Assembly: GCA_902572605.1 (NCBI GenBank)
Contig: CACGGD010000002.1
Span: forward strand, 1-64,000
Direction: 5' to 3'
DNA length: 64,000 bases
From: an uncultured Pelagibacteraceae bacterium
Lineage (GTDB): Bacteria; Pseudomonadota; Alphaproteobacteria; Pelagibacterales; Pelagibacteraceae
Shown here: piece after piece, positions 11,429-21,198 of the stretch
Layout of the letters: each line of letters begins with the position of its first letter
Position numbering within the stretch: the stretch's first letter is position 1
Position numbers and translations under genes: made by a program
The notes under the pieces: model-generated
Told to the model about the DNA's origin: nothing
The model's input: the letters and a program-made list of their open reading frames with translations, nothing else
Databases searched by the model: none

Positions 11429-12544
11429 ATGAAAAATAATGAATTCTCATTTGAGTTAATAGCTCAAAATGATAACGCTAGATTGGGAAGAATATCTACA
11501 TCAAAAGGCAAAATTGATACTCCTGCATTTATGCCAGTTGGAACTCAAGGAACTGTAAAAGGTATCTATACAGATGATATTTTAAAAACAGGCACTCAAA
11601 TTATTTTAGGAAACACTTATCATTTATTATTAAGACCAGGAACAGATATATTAAAGAAATTTAATGGACTTCACAAATTTATGAATTGGAATAAACCAAT
11701 CCTTACAGACTCAGGGGGTTATCAAATTATGTCTTTATCGAATTTAAACAAGATAGACAGAGATGTTGGAGCAATATTTAAATCTCATATTGATGGTAAA
11801 AAGATTATTTTAAGTCCAGAAAAAAGCATTCAAGTTCAAAAAATTATTAATTCTGATATAATAATGGTATTAGATGAGTGTCCAAAACTAACAGACGATA
11901 AAAAAATTTTATCAAAAGCAATAAATGTATCTACCCATTGGGCAGATAGATGCAAAATTGAATTTGGACAGGACAAATCAAAAGCTTTATTTGGTATTGC
12001 CCAAGGTGGTTTATACAAAGATTTACGGGAAGAAAGCATTAGCAAATTAATTGAAATAGGATTTGACGGTTATGCAATGGGCGGTCTTGCAGTTGGCGAA
12101 ACACAGTCTGAAATGTTTCAAATTTTGTCAGAAACAATACATTTTTACCCAAAAAATAAACCAAGATATTTAATGGGTGTAGGGACTCCTTCAGATATTT
12201 TAGGAGCTGTTAAATTTGGAGTTGATATGTTTGATTGTGTTTTGCCTACTAGATCAGGTAGAACAGGATTAGCCTATACCTGGGAAGGAAAATTGAATAT
12301 TAAAAATTCTAAATATCAGGAGGACAAATCTCCATTAGACTCTAATTGCGACATTAGAGGTATGAGCCTGTATTCAAAAAGTTACTTAAATCATTTAATC
12401 AAATCGAATGAAATGATGGCTTCAATGTTGATTTCACTACATAACATCTACTTTTATCAACAATTTATGAGTGAAATTAGAAAAAATATTAAGAATGGCA
12501 CTTTTGCCACTTTTTATAAAAAATATATCAATTATTTTAGCTAA
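11429..12544 (+). CDS. tgt: tRNA-guanine transglycosylase
   Basis: TPAFMPVGTQGTVKG, LTDSGGYQIMSL, GGLAVGE and MGVGTPSDILGAV motifs. Confidence 0.96.
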   Translation: MKNNEFSFELIAQNDNARLGRISTSKGKIDTPAFMPVGTQGTVKGIYTDDILKTGTQIILGNTYHLLLRPGTDILKKFNGLHKFMNWNKPILTDSGGYQIMSLSNLNKIDRDVGAIFKSHIDGKKIILSPEKSIQVQKIINSDIIMVLDECPKLTDDKKILSKAINVSTHWADRCKIEFGQDKSKALFGIAQGGLYKDLREESISKLIEIGFDGYAMGGLAVGETQSEMFQILSETIHFYPKNKPRYLMGVGTPSDILGAVKFGVDMFDCVLPTRSGRTGLAYTWEGKLNIKNSKYQEDKSPLDSNCDIRGMSLYSKSYLNHLIKSNEMMASMLISLHNIYFYQQFMSEIRKNIKNGTFATFYKKYINYFS

Positions 12545-12593
12545 TAATTATTTGAAATTTTCAATATAAATCTATAAAAGAGAATTTCTTTAA

Positions 12594-12669
12594 GGGCCCT
12601 TAGCTCAGTTGGTAGAGCACCTCCCTTTTAAGGAGGGTGTCGATGGTTCGAGTCCATCAGGGCTCACCA
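12594..12669 (+). tRNA. tRNA-Lys (anticodon UUU), CCA encoded
   Basis: Cloverleaf readable: acceptor GGGCCCT/AGGGCTC, anticodon loop CTTTTAA, GGTTCGAGTCC T-arm, CCA end. Confidence 0.97.
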
Positions 12670-12678
12670 AAAATTAAT

Positions 12679-13524
12679 TTAAGTTTTTATTGGAGGATAT
12701 TTAATAATCACTTCATTTATCCAACCTTTTAAATTTTGAATTCTTTTTTCACTTGATGGATGTGTGCTCAAGAATACTGGTGGTTCTTTCCCTTTCTTTT
12801 TGTCAGCCATTCTCTGCCAAAGTTTTACAGACTCTCTTATATCGTAACCAGCTAATGAAGAAAAAATTAAACCTAAATAATCAGCCTCAGTCTCTTGTTT
12901 TCTACCAAAGGGATTAAATATACCTATTCTGAATATATCCATACCTGTATTTTGACCAATTGTATTTCTAGTTCTATTAATTGCTCCTCCTAAGAAAATA
13001 TCTGCAACAGTTGTTCCTAAATTTATTGTCATTGCTTGACTTGCTCTTTCTAATGAATGTTTTGCAACTGCATGAGCAATTTCATGACCCATTACTATTG
13101 ATAGCGCATCAATATTTTTTGTTATTTTTAATAAACCAGTGTAAACAGCTATTTTACCTCCTGGCATACACCAAGCATTTACTACTTTATCATTATCTAC
13201 TAAAACATAATCCCATTCAAAATTTTTAGTTGGGTCTTCTTGATTTTTCATATTAAAAAAACTACTAACAGAGAATTCAATTCTTTTTCCTATTTCACGT
13301 ATTTCTTTCAATTGTGATCCTGTATTTATAATTTTTGCTTTATTTCTAAATTGTTCATACGCTGCTGCAGCTTGTTGATTGATCTTTGACTCAGGAATTA
13401 TTGATAGTTGTTTTCTTTCTGTAATTGGCACAGTTGCACATGACGGAAGTAATAAAGAGCAACAACCACATCCAAATAAGCCAAGAAATTTTCTTCTATT
13501 TATGTTATACATATTAAGATTCAT
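12679..13524 (-). CDS. M48 family Zn metalloprotease (periplasmic/lipoprotein-type)
   Basis: HEIAHAVAKH zinc motif, ETEADYLGL, HPSSEKRI; N-terminal RRKFLGLFGCGCCSLLLPSC signal. Confidence 0.9.
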   Translation of the reverse strand: MNLNMYNINRRKFLGLFGCGCCSLLLPSCATVPITERKQLSIIPESKINQQAAAAYEQFRNKAKIINTGSQLKEIREIGKRIEFSVSSFFNMKNQEDPTKNFEWDYVLVDNDKVVNAWCMPGGKIAVYTGLLKITKNIDALSIVMGHEIAHAVAKHSLERASQAMTINLGTTVADIFLGGAINRTRNTIGQNTGMDIFRIGIFNPFGRKQETEADYLGLIFSSLAGYDIRESVKLWQRMADKKKGKEPPVFLSTHPSSEKRIQNLKGWINEVIIKYPPIKT

Positions 13525-13605
13525 GATTTTAAATAATAAATTATTAATTGCAATTTTTATCTTAATGATATTATTTATTGTTTTTTCAAGCTACTTAATA
13601 AAATA

Positions 13606-14220
13606 ATGCCTAAAAACACTACTAAAAAATCTATTTTTACTAGGCTAAGAAATAATTTTATTGCTGGTGTAGTTGTTTTAATACCAATTGGAATAACTCT
13701 GTACTTAACCTTGTTCCTTATTAAATTATCAACAAATTTAATTCCAAAAGAGATCAATCCAAACAATTATTTACCATTTGATATACCGGGCTTGGAAATA
13801 CTAATAGCATTAATTCTTATAACTTTTGTAGGTTGGGTATCATTGTCTTTCTTGGGTAAGAAATTTTTTGAATTATTTAATAATATTTTGAGGAAAATAC
13901 CAATATTAAGAACAATTTACTCTGCAATTGGTCAAATGACCGAAAGTTTTACAAGTAATCAAAAAAATAAAAGCAGTGTTGTCCTCGTTGAGTATCCAAG
14001 AAAAGGTATATGGGCAGTAGGATTTGCCACAAAAGAAAATAAAGGGATTATATCATCCAAAGTTAACCAAGAGTTAATAAACATTTTTTTACCGACAACT
14101 CCGAATCCCACTAGCGGTTTCTTATTAATGGTTCCAAAAAAAGAGTTAATTTACCTAGACGTATCATTCGAACAAGCTTCAAAATTTATTGTGTCGGCAG
14201 GAACTTCAGATATAAATTAA
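13606..14220 (+). CDS. DUF502 family membrane protein
   Basis: NFIAGVVVLIPIGITLYL ... IPILRTIYSAIGQMTESF ... LVEYPRKGIWAVGF is characteristic of the family. Confidence 0.85.
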   Translation: MPKNTTKKSIFTRLRNNFIAGVVVLIPIGITLYLTLFLIKLSTNLIPKEINPNNYLPFDIPGLEILIALILITFVGWVSLSFLGKKFFELFNNILRKIPILRTIYSAIGQMTESFTSNQKNKSSVVLVEYPRKGIWAVGFATKENKGIISSKVNQELINIFLPTTPNPTSGFLLMVPKKELIYLDVSFEQASKFIVSAGTSDIN

Positions 14221-16271
14221 TCAATATTTTGGTTAATTATTTCTGCTTTATCAAATAATTTTAATAAAAAAGCATACTTACTTTCATTCACATTAATACT
14301 TTTTTTTTTAATATAATTTTCTGCTAGTAAGAATAAGTCCTCGTGAACAATGGGATCAGCAAATTTGAAGTTTTTGATACCACTTTGTTGATATCCAATA
14401 ATATCTCCAAATCCTCTTAATCGCATGTCCTCTTCAGCTATATAAAATCCATCATCAGATTCTTTTAGAGTTTTAATTCTTTTGATTGCATTTTTACTTA
14501 ATCCTTCTTTGAATAACAAAATACACATTCCTTGTTTTTCGCCTCTACCAACTCTACCTCTTAGTTGGTGTAATTGCGCTAGACCAAATTTATTAGCATT
14601 TTCAATTATAATGAGATTGGCATTAGGAAAGTCAATCCCAACTTCTATGACTGTCGTTGAAACTAAAATAAAAATTTCCTTTTTTAAAAATTTACTCAGA
14701 ACTTTTTCTTTTTCAATTTTATTAAGAGCTCCATGAATTAAACCCACTTTATTAGGAAACTTTTTATTAATAATATCAAATTTTTTTTTAGCAGACGAAT
14801 AATCTAAAAAAGAAGATTCTTTTATTAATGGACATACCCAAAACACTTGATTATCTAAATTTAATTGTTTGTTTATAAACGACCATAGTTCATTAATTTT
14901 TTTTTCAGGTTTACTTAAAGTAATTATTGCTTTTCTTTTAGCTGGTTTTTCCATTATTTTTGAAATATCCATATCGCCATACAATGACATCATCATTGTT
15001 CTAGGTATAGGGGTTGCTGACATCAAAAGAACATCACAGTTATCTCCACCTTTTTTTGCCAGTTCAGATCTTTGTTTTACACCAAATTTATGTTGTTCGT
15101 CTATTATAGCTAACCCAAGATTTTTAAAATTAATTTTCTTCTGAAATAATGAATGTGTTCCAATAATAATATCAATATTTCCATTTTTTAAATTATTTTC
15201 TATTTCTTTTTTCTTTTTTATATCTGTTTTACCTGTTAAAAATTCAATTTTTATTTTAGTATTAAAAAATATTTTTTTAGCCAAATCAAAATGTTGTTTT
15301 GCTAAAATTTCTGTAGGAGCCATTAGTGCACATTGATATTGACTTTCTACAACATTTGCAATTGAAAGCAATGAAACTATTGTTTTTCCTGAACCTACAT
15401 CACCTTGAATAACCCTAAACATTCTAGTACTGGATTTTAGATCTATATTAATTTCATTTAAAACATTTCTTTGACTTTTTGTTAGTTTGAAAGATAGTCC
15501 TTCCAGTATTTTATTAGATATTAAGGATGTAAATAGTTTGTTTTTTTTCTTCTTTTTAATTTTCTTTCGATTTTCAGATAAAGCTAAAAAATTTGCACAA
15601 ATTTCATCAAACACAAGTCTTTTATATGATTTAGATAAACTATTTTGACTATCCTTAGTTTTATGTAAAGCTATAATATTTTCTTTCCAGTTTAAAAAAT
15701 TATTTTTTTTGAGAAAATCTTTTTCATGCCATTCTTCAACATCAGGTAAATTATCGATGACTTGTTCTGAAATAAGTCGATATTTTTTTTCATTTATTCC
15801 CTTTGTTAAAGAGTACTTAGGAATAATTTGTTTTACGTATTTTTCTTTATCTAAAGTAGTAACATAATCAGGGTTTGTAACTTGATATCTTTTATTATAA
15901 AAGCCAATTTTACCACTTATTATAACCCATTCGTTAATTGGAAAAATTTTTCTTAAATAAGCTTCTCTACTATTGAAATATATAATCTCTATTTTTCCTG
16001 TTTCATCTTCACATATAATTTTATTAGGTAAATTTCGTATTCTTGGGAAGTTTAATTTTTTGACTAGAACACGTATAGTTTGAGTCTTTCCTACTTCCAA
16101 TTTATCTAGACTAATTATTTCTGATCTATCTGTCTCTGAATAAGGAAGATTTAATAATATATCTTTTATTTTCTCTATTTTTCTGTTTCTTAAGTATTTC
16201 GATAATTGTTTTCCTACACCTTTTAATTTGTTTACATTGCTAAAAATAATATCTTTTTTTAATAAATTCAT
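14217..16271 (-). CDS. recG: ATP-dependent DNA helicase RecG
   Basis: Helicase motifs GDVGSGKT, DEQHKFGVKQR, TATPIPRT-like SATPIPRT, HQLRGRVGRG; RecG C-terminus. Confidence 0.95.
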   Translation of the reverse strand: MNLLKKDIIFSNVNKLKGVGKQLSKYLRNRKIEKIKDILLNLPYSETDRSEIISLDKLEVGKTQTIRVLVKKLNFPRIRNLPNKIICEDETGKIEIIYFNSREAYLRKIFPINEWVIISGKIGFYNKRYQVTNPDYVTTLDKEKYVKQIIPKYSLTKGINEKKYRLISEQVIDNLPDVEEWHEKDFLKKNNFLNWKENIIALHKTKDSQNSLSKSYKRLVFDEICANFLALSENRKKIKKKKKNKLFTSLISNKILEGLSFKLTKSQRNVLNEINIDLKSSTRMFRVIQGDVGSGKTIVSLLSIANVVESQYQCALMAPTEILAKQHFDLAKKIFFNTKIKIEFLTGKTDIKKKKEIENNLKNGNIDIIIGTHSLFQKKINFKNLGLAIIDEQHKFGVKQRSELAKKGGDNCDVLLMSATPIPRTMMMSLYGDMDISKIMEKPAKRKAIITLSKPEKKINELWSFINKQLNLDNQVFWVCPLIKESSFLDYSSAKKKFDIINKKFPNKVGLIHGALNKIEKEKVLSKFLKKEIFILVSTTVIEVGIDFPNANLIIIENANKFGLAQLHQLRGRVGRGEKQGMCILLFKEGLSKNAIKRIKTLKESDDGFYIAEEDMRLRGFGDIIGYQQSGIKNFKFADPIVHEDLFLLAENYIKKKSINVNESKYAFLLKLFDKAEIINQNID

Positions 16272-16297
16272 TAATTCATGTATAATATATTCTTGTT

Positions 16298-16552
16298 ATG
16301 AATGAATTAGAAATATTTAAGAAAAGATTAATATATAGATCAAATTATAGAGGAACCAAGGAAATGGATATTCTATTAAGTCAATTTGTAAAAAAATATA
16401 TTGATAAATTTGACGAAATACAACTTAACGAATTAGACAAATTTTTAGATTTTGAGGATGAAATTATTTTAGATTATTACTTACATGGCATTGTAAAAGA
16501 AAACATAGACAAGAATCAAATCTCAAAATTATTTAAAAACCATTCAGTATAA
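16298..16552 (+). CDS. sdhE: FAD assembly factor SdhE / succinate dehydrogenase assembly factor 2
   Basis: Small protein with RSNYRGTKEMDILLSQF (RGxxE motif). Confidence 0.85.
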   Translation: MNELEIFKKRLIYRSNYRGTKEMDILLSQFVKKYIDKFDEIQLNELDKFLDFEDEIILDYYLHGIVKENIDKNQISKLFKNHSV

Positions 16553-16642
16553 TGGCGGAGAGGGTGGGATTCGAACCCACGAACGAGTTGCCCCGTTGCT
16601 AGTTTTCAAGACTAGTGCTTTCAACCGCTCAGCCACCTCTCC
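16553..16642 (-). tRNA. tRNA-Ser (anticodon UGA), CCA encoded
   Basis: Minus strand GGAGAGGTGGCTGAGCGG...CTTGAAA anticodon loop, long variable arm, GGTTCGAATCC, CCTCTCCGCCA. Confidence 0.97.
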
Positions 16643-16735
16643 TTGAAGTAAATTGACTATCTTTATTACTATCAAAGTACTTAAATAACAATATTCATAT
16701 AGTTTTTTTCAAATACTAGTTAATATTACTCATTT

Positions 16736-17758
16736 ATGATATTCAAAAAAATGCTTAAAAACTTAATAACTATTAATTTTTTTATATTTTTAATACTTTT
16801 TTCACATTCTTCATCACAAGCCAGTAGTCTAAAGTTTAATTCATGGGTTAAAGATTTTAAAAAAAGAGCAATTAGCTCAGGTATTTCCAAAAATGTTGTT
16901 GATGACGTCATGTCAGAGGCTAGATTTTTACCAAAAGTAATTGAGTATGATAGATATCAGCCTGAATTTTATGAGGATACTTTTACATATATAAAAAAAA
17001 GAACAAACTCAAGAAAAGTTAAGAAAGGATTAACGCTATATGAAAAAGAAAAAAAAACTATAGATAAAATAGATAGCAAGTTTTCAGTTGAAAAAGAATT
17101 GTTACTAGCTCTTATGGGAATAGAAACAAATTTTGGAAAATATTTAGGAAAAATGGATATTGTTTCTTCATTAGCTACCTTAAGTTTTGATCAAAGACGA
17201 AGTGAATTTTTTACTAGTGAGTTGATAATTTTACTAAAACTTATTGACCAAGATATTATTAAAAAAGACATATTGTTTGGTTCTTGGGCTGGAGCATTTG
17301 GAAATTTTCAATTTATGCCTAGGACAATTAAAGATTATGCAATAGATTACAATAATAACAAGATCATAGAGCTTAAAAATATAGAAGATTCTTTTGCTTC
17401 TGCAGCAAATTATTTAAATAAAATTGGCTGGAAAAAAAATACTCCTTGTTATACAAAAATTATATTAAAAAATGATATTCCTAAAAAATATTTAAATTCA
17501 TCTGCTAAGAAATTAAAGAATAAAAAAAAAGTTAAATTTTTTAAAAAATATATTGAAAACTCAAATCAGTTAAATATAGATGAGAATTTATTATCAGCTG
17601 TTATTACTCCTGATAAAGATATAATACCTGGATCAAATACTTACACACCTGCATATTTAGTTTATAACAACTATGAAAAAATACTAAAATGGAACAGATC
17701 TTTGCGATTTGCTCTTGCTGTTTGCACACTAAAAGATAAATTTAAAAATGAAATATAA
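16736..17758 (+). CDS. Lytic murein transglycosylase (MltB family)
   Basis: LLALMGIETNFG and GSWAGAFGNFQFMPRTIKDYAID motifs. Confidence 0.9.
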   Translation: MIFKKMLKNLITINFFIFLILFSHSSSQASSLKFNSWVKDFKKRAISSGISKNVVDDVMSEARFLPKVIEYDRYQPEFYEDTFTYIKKRTNSRKVKKGLTLYEKEKKTIDKIDSKFSVEKELLLALMGIETNFGKYLGKMDIVSSLATLSFDQRRSEFFTSELIILLKLIDQDIIKKDILFGSWAGAFGNFQFMPRTIKDYAIDYNNNKIIELKNIEDSFASAANYLNKIGWKKNTPCYTKIILKNDIPKKYLNSSAKKLKNKKKVKFFKKYIENSNQLNIDENLLSAVITPDKDIIPGSNTYTPAYLVYNNYEKILKWNRSLRFALAVCTLKDKFKNEI

Positions 17759-18482
17759 AATAGTTATATTAATTTTATTATTAACTTCCTGCGCTCAAAA
17801 TTTTAGCAACTTAGAGTCTAATAAATCTTTTAGCTCAAAAGGATTTGCGTACATTTACAACGACAAAGATTTTACAGACAAAATAATAAAGAGAAAATTA
17901 GATAACAATGCTTTCGAAATTGCACACAATAATTTAAGACCGGGTTCCCTAATTAAGATAATCAATGTTAAAACTAATGATTCTATAATTTTGAAAAATA
18001 GTAAAAGATTTGATTATCCAGATTTTTATAAGATAATAATAACAAAACCTGTTGCAGATGAAATTAATCTTAAAACAGACTTACCGCTTGTGGAGATAAT
18101 TGAAGTAAAGAAAAATAAGTCTTTTGTTGCTAAGAAAACTAAAATCTTTAAAGAAGAAGAGCAAATTCACAGTAACGCTCCTGTGGAGACAGTTACAATT
18201 AATAATATTTCAAAAAAAAAAGAAGTTAAAAAAGCTGTTAAAGATAAATTTTATATTATAATAGCTGAGTTTTACTCAAAAAATTCTGCTAGACTTTTAA
18301 AAGAAAGAATCACCCAAGAGTTAGAAAATTTTGATAGTAAAAAATTGTATACTAAGGTAAAAAAAACAAATAAAATAACTCTGTTATCAGGCCCTTATAA
18401 GTCTATTAATTTAATGAAAAATGATTACATTCAACTTAAGAACTTTGGTTTTGAAGAATTGGACATAAGTATAAATGAATAA
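17748..18482 (+). CDS. RlpA-like lipoprotein with C-terminal SPOR domain
   Basis: Lipobox LLTSCAQN; LRPGSLIKIINVKT barrel-like segment; C-terminal SPOR-like FYIIIAEFYSKNSARLL; sits between mltB and dac genes. Confidence 0.7.
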   Translation: MKYKIVILILLLTSCAQNFSNLESNKSFSSKGFAYIYNDKDFTDKIIKRKLDNNAFEIAHNNLRPGSLIKIINVKTNDSIILKNSKRFDYPDFYKIIITKPVADEINLKTDLPLVEIIEVKKNKSFVAKKTKIFKEEEQIHSNAPVETVTINNISKKKEVKKAVKDKFYIIIAEFYSKNSARLLKERITQELENFDSKKLYTKVKKTNKITLLSGPYKSINLMKNDYIQLKNFGFEELDISINE

Positions 18483-19626
18483 ATTTATAAGCATATTAAT
18501 AATAATATTTTTTAATATTTCATCGTTTGCTTTAGCTGAGGCTATGGTAAATGCGAGAACTGCAATAGTTGTAGATTATCATTCAGATAAAGTTTTGTAT
18601 GAGTATGAGCCTGACATTCAAATATATCCTGCTTCTATGACTAAGATTATGACTTCTATTATTGCTTTTGATTTAATAAAAAAAAATAAATTATCTTTAG
18701 ATGATAAATTTATAGTATCTGAGAATGCATGGAGATTATCTGAGAGCGGTTATTCTTCAATGTTCATTATGGTAAATGATGAAGTATCAGTAGAAAACTT
18801 ATTGCAAGGAATAATAGTTGCGTCAGGCAATGATGCTTGTGTTGCTTTAGCGGAGGGAATTGCAGGTTCAGAAGAGGCTTTTGCAGAAATGATGAATGAA
18901 AAAGCTGCTGAAATAGGAATGTCTTCAACTAATTTTTCTAATTCTTCTGGAATTAATCATCCAGAAAATTATTCCACTGTCAGAGATATAGCTTTAATGT
19001 CAAAATACTTAATTGCAAACTACCCTAAATTTTATGAATGGTATGCGGAAAAAACTTTTACTTGGGACAGGACAGGCGGAGAACCAATTAAACAAGGCAA
19101 TAGAAACCCTTTGTTATATAAAAAAGTTGGAGCTGACGGTATTAAAACTGGTTATTTAGCAGTAGAAAAATATTCTTTAGCAAGTACAATAATTAGAGAT
19201 ACTAGAAGAATAATCGCTGTAGGGTCTGGTTTTCCTACAAAGAATATTAGAAGCTCTGATTCATTAAAATTATTAAATTGGGGTTTTAGAAATACTAATA
19301 CTTATGAAATTTCTAAAAGCGAAGAAACTTTTTTCGAATTAAACACTTGGTTGGGTAGAAAAAACACAATTAAAGCTGTCACTAAAGATAACTATTATAT
19401 TACTTTAGATAAAAAAGACACTCGTAATTTAAAAGTTTATTTGGAATATGATGGCCCTATTAAAGCACCAATTCAAAAAGATCAAAAAATTGCAAATTTG
19501 ATAGTTTTAAACAAAGATCAAGTTGTTAAAAGCTTGCCACTTTATGCATCTGAAAAAATATCTAAAGTCAATTTCTTTAAAAGTTTAATCACATCTCTAA
19601 ACTATTTGATTTGGGGAGATGCGTAA
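18475..19626 (+). CDS. D-alanyl-D-alanine carboxypeptidase (PBP5/DacF family)
   Basis: SMTKI (SxxK), SGNDA (SxN) and KTGYL (KTG) active-site motifs. Confidence 0.94.
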   Translation: MNKFISILIIIFFNISSFALAEAMVNARTAIVVDYHSDKVLYEYEPDIQIYPASMTKIMTSIIAFDLIKKNKLSLDDKFIVSENAWRLSESGYSSMFIMVNDEVSVENLLQGIIVASGNDACVALAEGIAGSEEAFAEMMNEKAAEIGMSSTNFSNSSGINHPENYSTVRDIALMSKYLIANYPKFYEWYAEKTFTWDRTGGEPIKQGNRNPLLYKKVGADGIKTGYLAVEKYSLASTIIRDTRRIIAVGSGFPTKNIRSSDSLKLLNWGFRNTNTYEISKSEETFFELNTWLGRKNTIKAVTKDNYYITLDKKDTRNLKVYLEYDGPIKAPIQKDQKIANLIVLNKDQVVKSLPLYASEKISKVNFFKSLITSLNYLIWGDA

Positions 19627-20266
19627 GAGAAAACCTTTTTTTATAGTTTTTGAAGGAGTAGAAGGTTGTGGTAAATCATACCAGAGTAAAAAACTTAGAA
19701 ATAATTTAAAAAAAAAAAGAATAAATTTACTTCTTACAAGGGAACCTGGTGGCACTAGAAGCGCAGAGTCTATAAGGAGATTAATCCTTAAAGATTATTT
19801 TAATAAGGGAAAAAAAGATAAATTTGATAAATATACGGATACTTTATTATATTTAGCAGCTAGAAACGAGCATATTCAAAATAAAATTAAACCTGCTCTT
19901 AAAAAAGGAAAAGTTGTAATCTGTGATAGATTTATAGACTCAACTTTAGCATATCAAGTTTATGGGAAAAAAGTTAATAAACAATTTATTGATCACATAC
20001 ATAAATTTATATTATATGGAATTAAACCTAACATTACATTTATTTTAAAAGTCTCTCCTAAAATGTCAAAACAAAGATTAAAAAAAAGAAGAACAAAAAA
20101 TAGGTATGATAATTTTAATCAGTCTTTTTATACTAAAGCTCAAAAATCCTTTGTAAAAATTGCTAAAAATAAAAGGAATTATTTCGTTTTGAATTCTTCA
20201 TTAAATAACAAGAATTTAGAACAAAAAATATTTAAAATTGTTTGTAATAAACTTAAAATTAAATGA
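19619..20266 (+). CDS. tmk: Thymidylate kinase
   Basis: FEGVEGCGKSYQ P-loop, LTREPGGTRSAESIR, DRFIDSTLAYQ. Confidence 0.95.
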   Translation: MRKRKPFFIVFEGVEGCGKSYQSKKLRNNLKKKRINLLLTREPGGTRSAESIRRLILKDYFNKGKKDKFDKYTDTLLYLAARNEHIQNKIKPALKKGKVVICDRFIDSTLAYQVYGKKVNKQFIDHIHKFILYGIKPNITFILKVSPKMSKQRLKKRRTKNRYDNFNQSFYTKAQKSFVKIAKNKRNYFVLNSSLNNKNLEQKIFKIVCNKLKIK

Positions 20267-21198
20267 AGTTAGATGAATATAATAATCCCAAAAATTCATT
20301 AGTTCTTTTTGGGTTTGATAAAAAATTACATTTTCTCATAAAATTATATGAGTCAAAAAAATTACCAAAGGTATTAATGATTAGTGGAAAAAAAGGTATT
20401 GGAAAATTTACTCTTATTAATCATTTCTTAAGTTATGTTTATGATAAAAATAATTATGACTTAAAGAAAAAATCTATTAATGAGCAATCTCAATTTTATA
20501 AGCAACATTTAAACAATATTTTTCCTAATATTGTTCACCTTTCTGGGGATAATTTTAAGAGCATAAAAATAGATGATATTCGAAATTTAAAATCAACAAT
20601 TCTTAAAACTGTCATTTCCGATAAAGAAAGATTCATTATTTTAGACGATATTGAACTTTTTAATATCAATAGTCTAAATGCACTTTTAAAGATTATTGAA
20701 GAACCTTCAATAAATAACTACTTTATATTAATCAATAGTAAAACTAAGCCTTTGATTGAAACTATATATTCAAGATCTTTAGAAATAAAAATATTATTAA
20801 AGAATGAGGAAAGGATAAAATCAATAGAGTCTTTAATTAAAAAAAATAATTTAGAAGTTTTTATTGACTTTAATTCTTCAAGTTTATCACCTGGGAATTT
20901 TTTGATTTTTAATAAGATATGTGAGGAAAATCAAATTAATTTTGAAGAAAACTTTGAGAAAAATTTAAATTCGTTACTTAATTTATACAAAAAAAACAAA
21001 AATATAAATTTGATAAATATGATTTTATTTTTAACTGACTATTATTTTCATAATCTTCAGGAAAAAAAAATTGATAATATTGAAAAAATTATAGAAAATA
21101 AGTCTTTTGTAATAAAAAATATAAATAGATTTATCACATATAATTTGAATCAAAACTCCTTGATAAATGCTATAAACAACAAATTGTCTAATGGATAA
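20263..21198 (+). CDS. holB: DNA polymerase III delta' subunit
   Basis: GKKGIGKFTLINHF P-loop-like, NSLNALLKIIEEPS; between tmk and metG. Confidence 0.85.
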   Translation: MKLDEYNNPKNSLVLFGFDKKLHFLIKLYESKKLPKVLMISGKKGIGKFTLINHFLSYVYDKNNYDLKKKSINEQSQFYKQHLNNIFPNIVHLSGDNFKSIKIDDIRNLKSTILKTVISDKERFIILDDIELFNINSLNALLKIIEEPSINNYFILINSKTKPLIETIYSRSLEIKILLKNEERIKSIESLIKKNNLEVFIDFNSSSLSPGNFLIFNKICEENQINFEENFEKNLNSLLNLYKKNKNINLINMILFLTDYYFHNLQEKKIDNIEKIIENKSFVIKNINRFITYNLNQNSLINAINNKLSNG

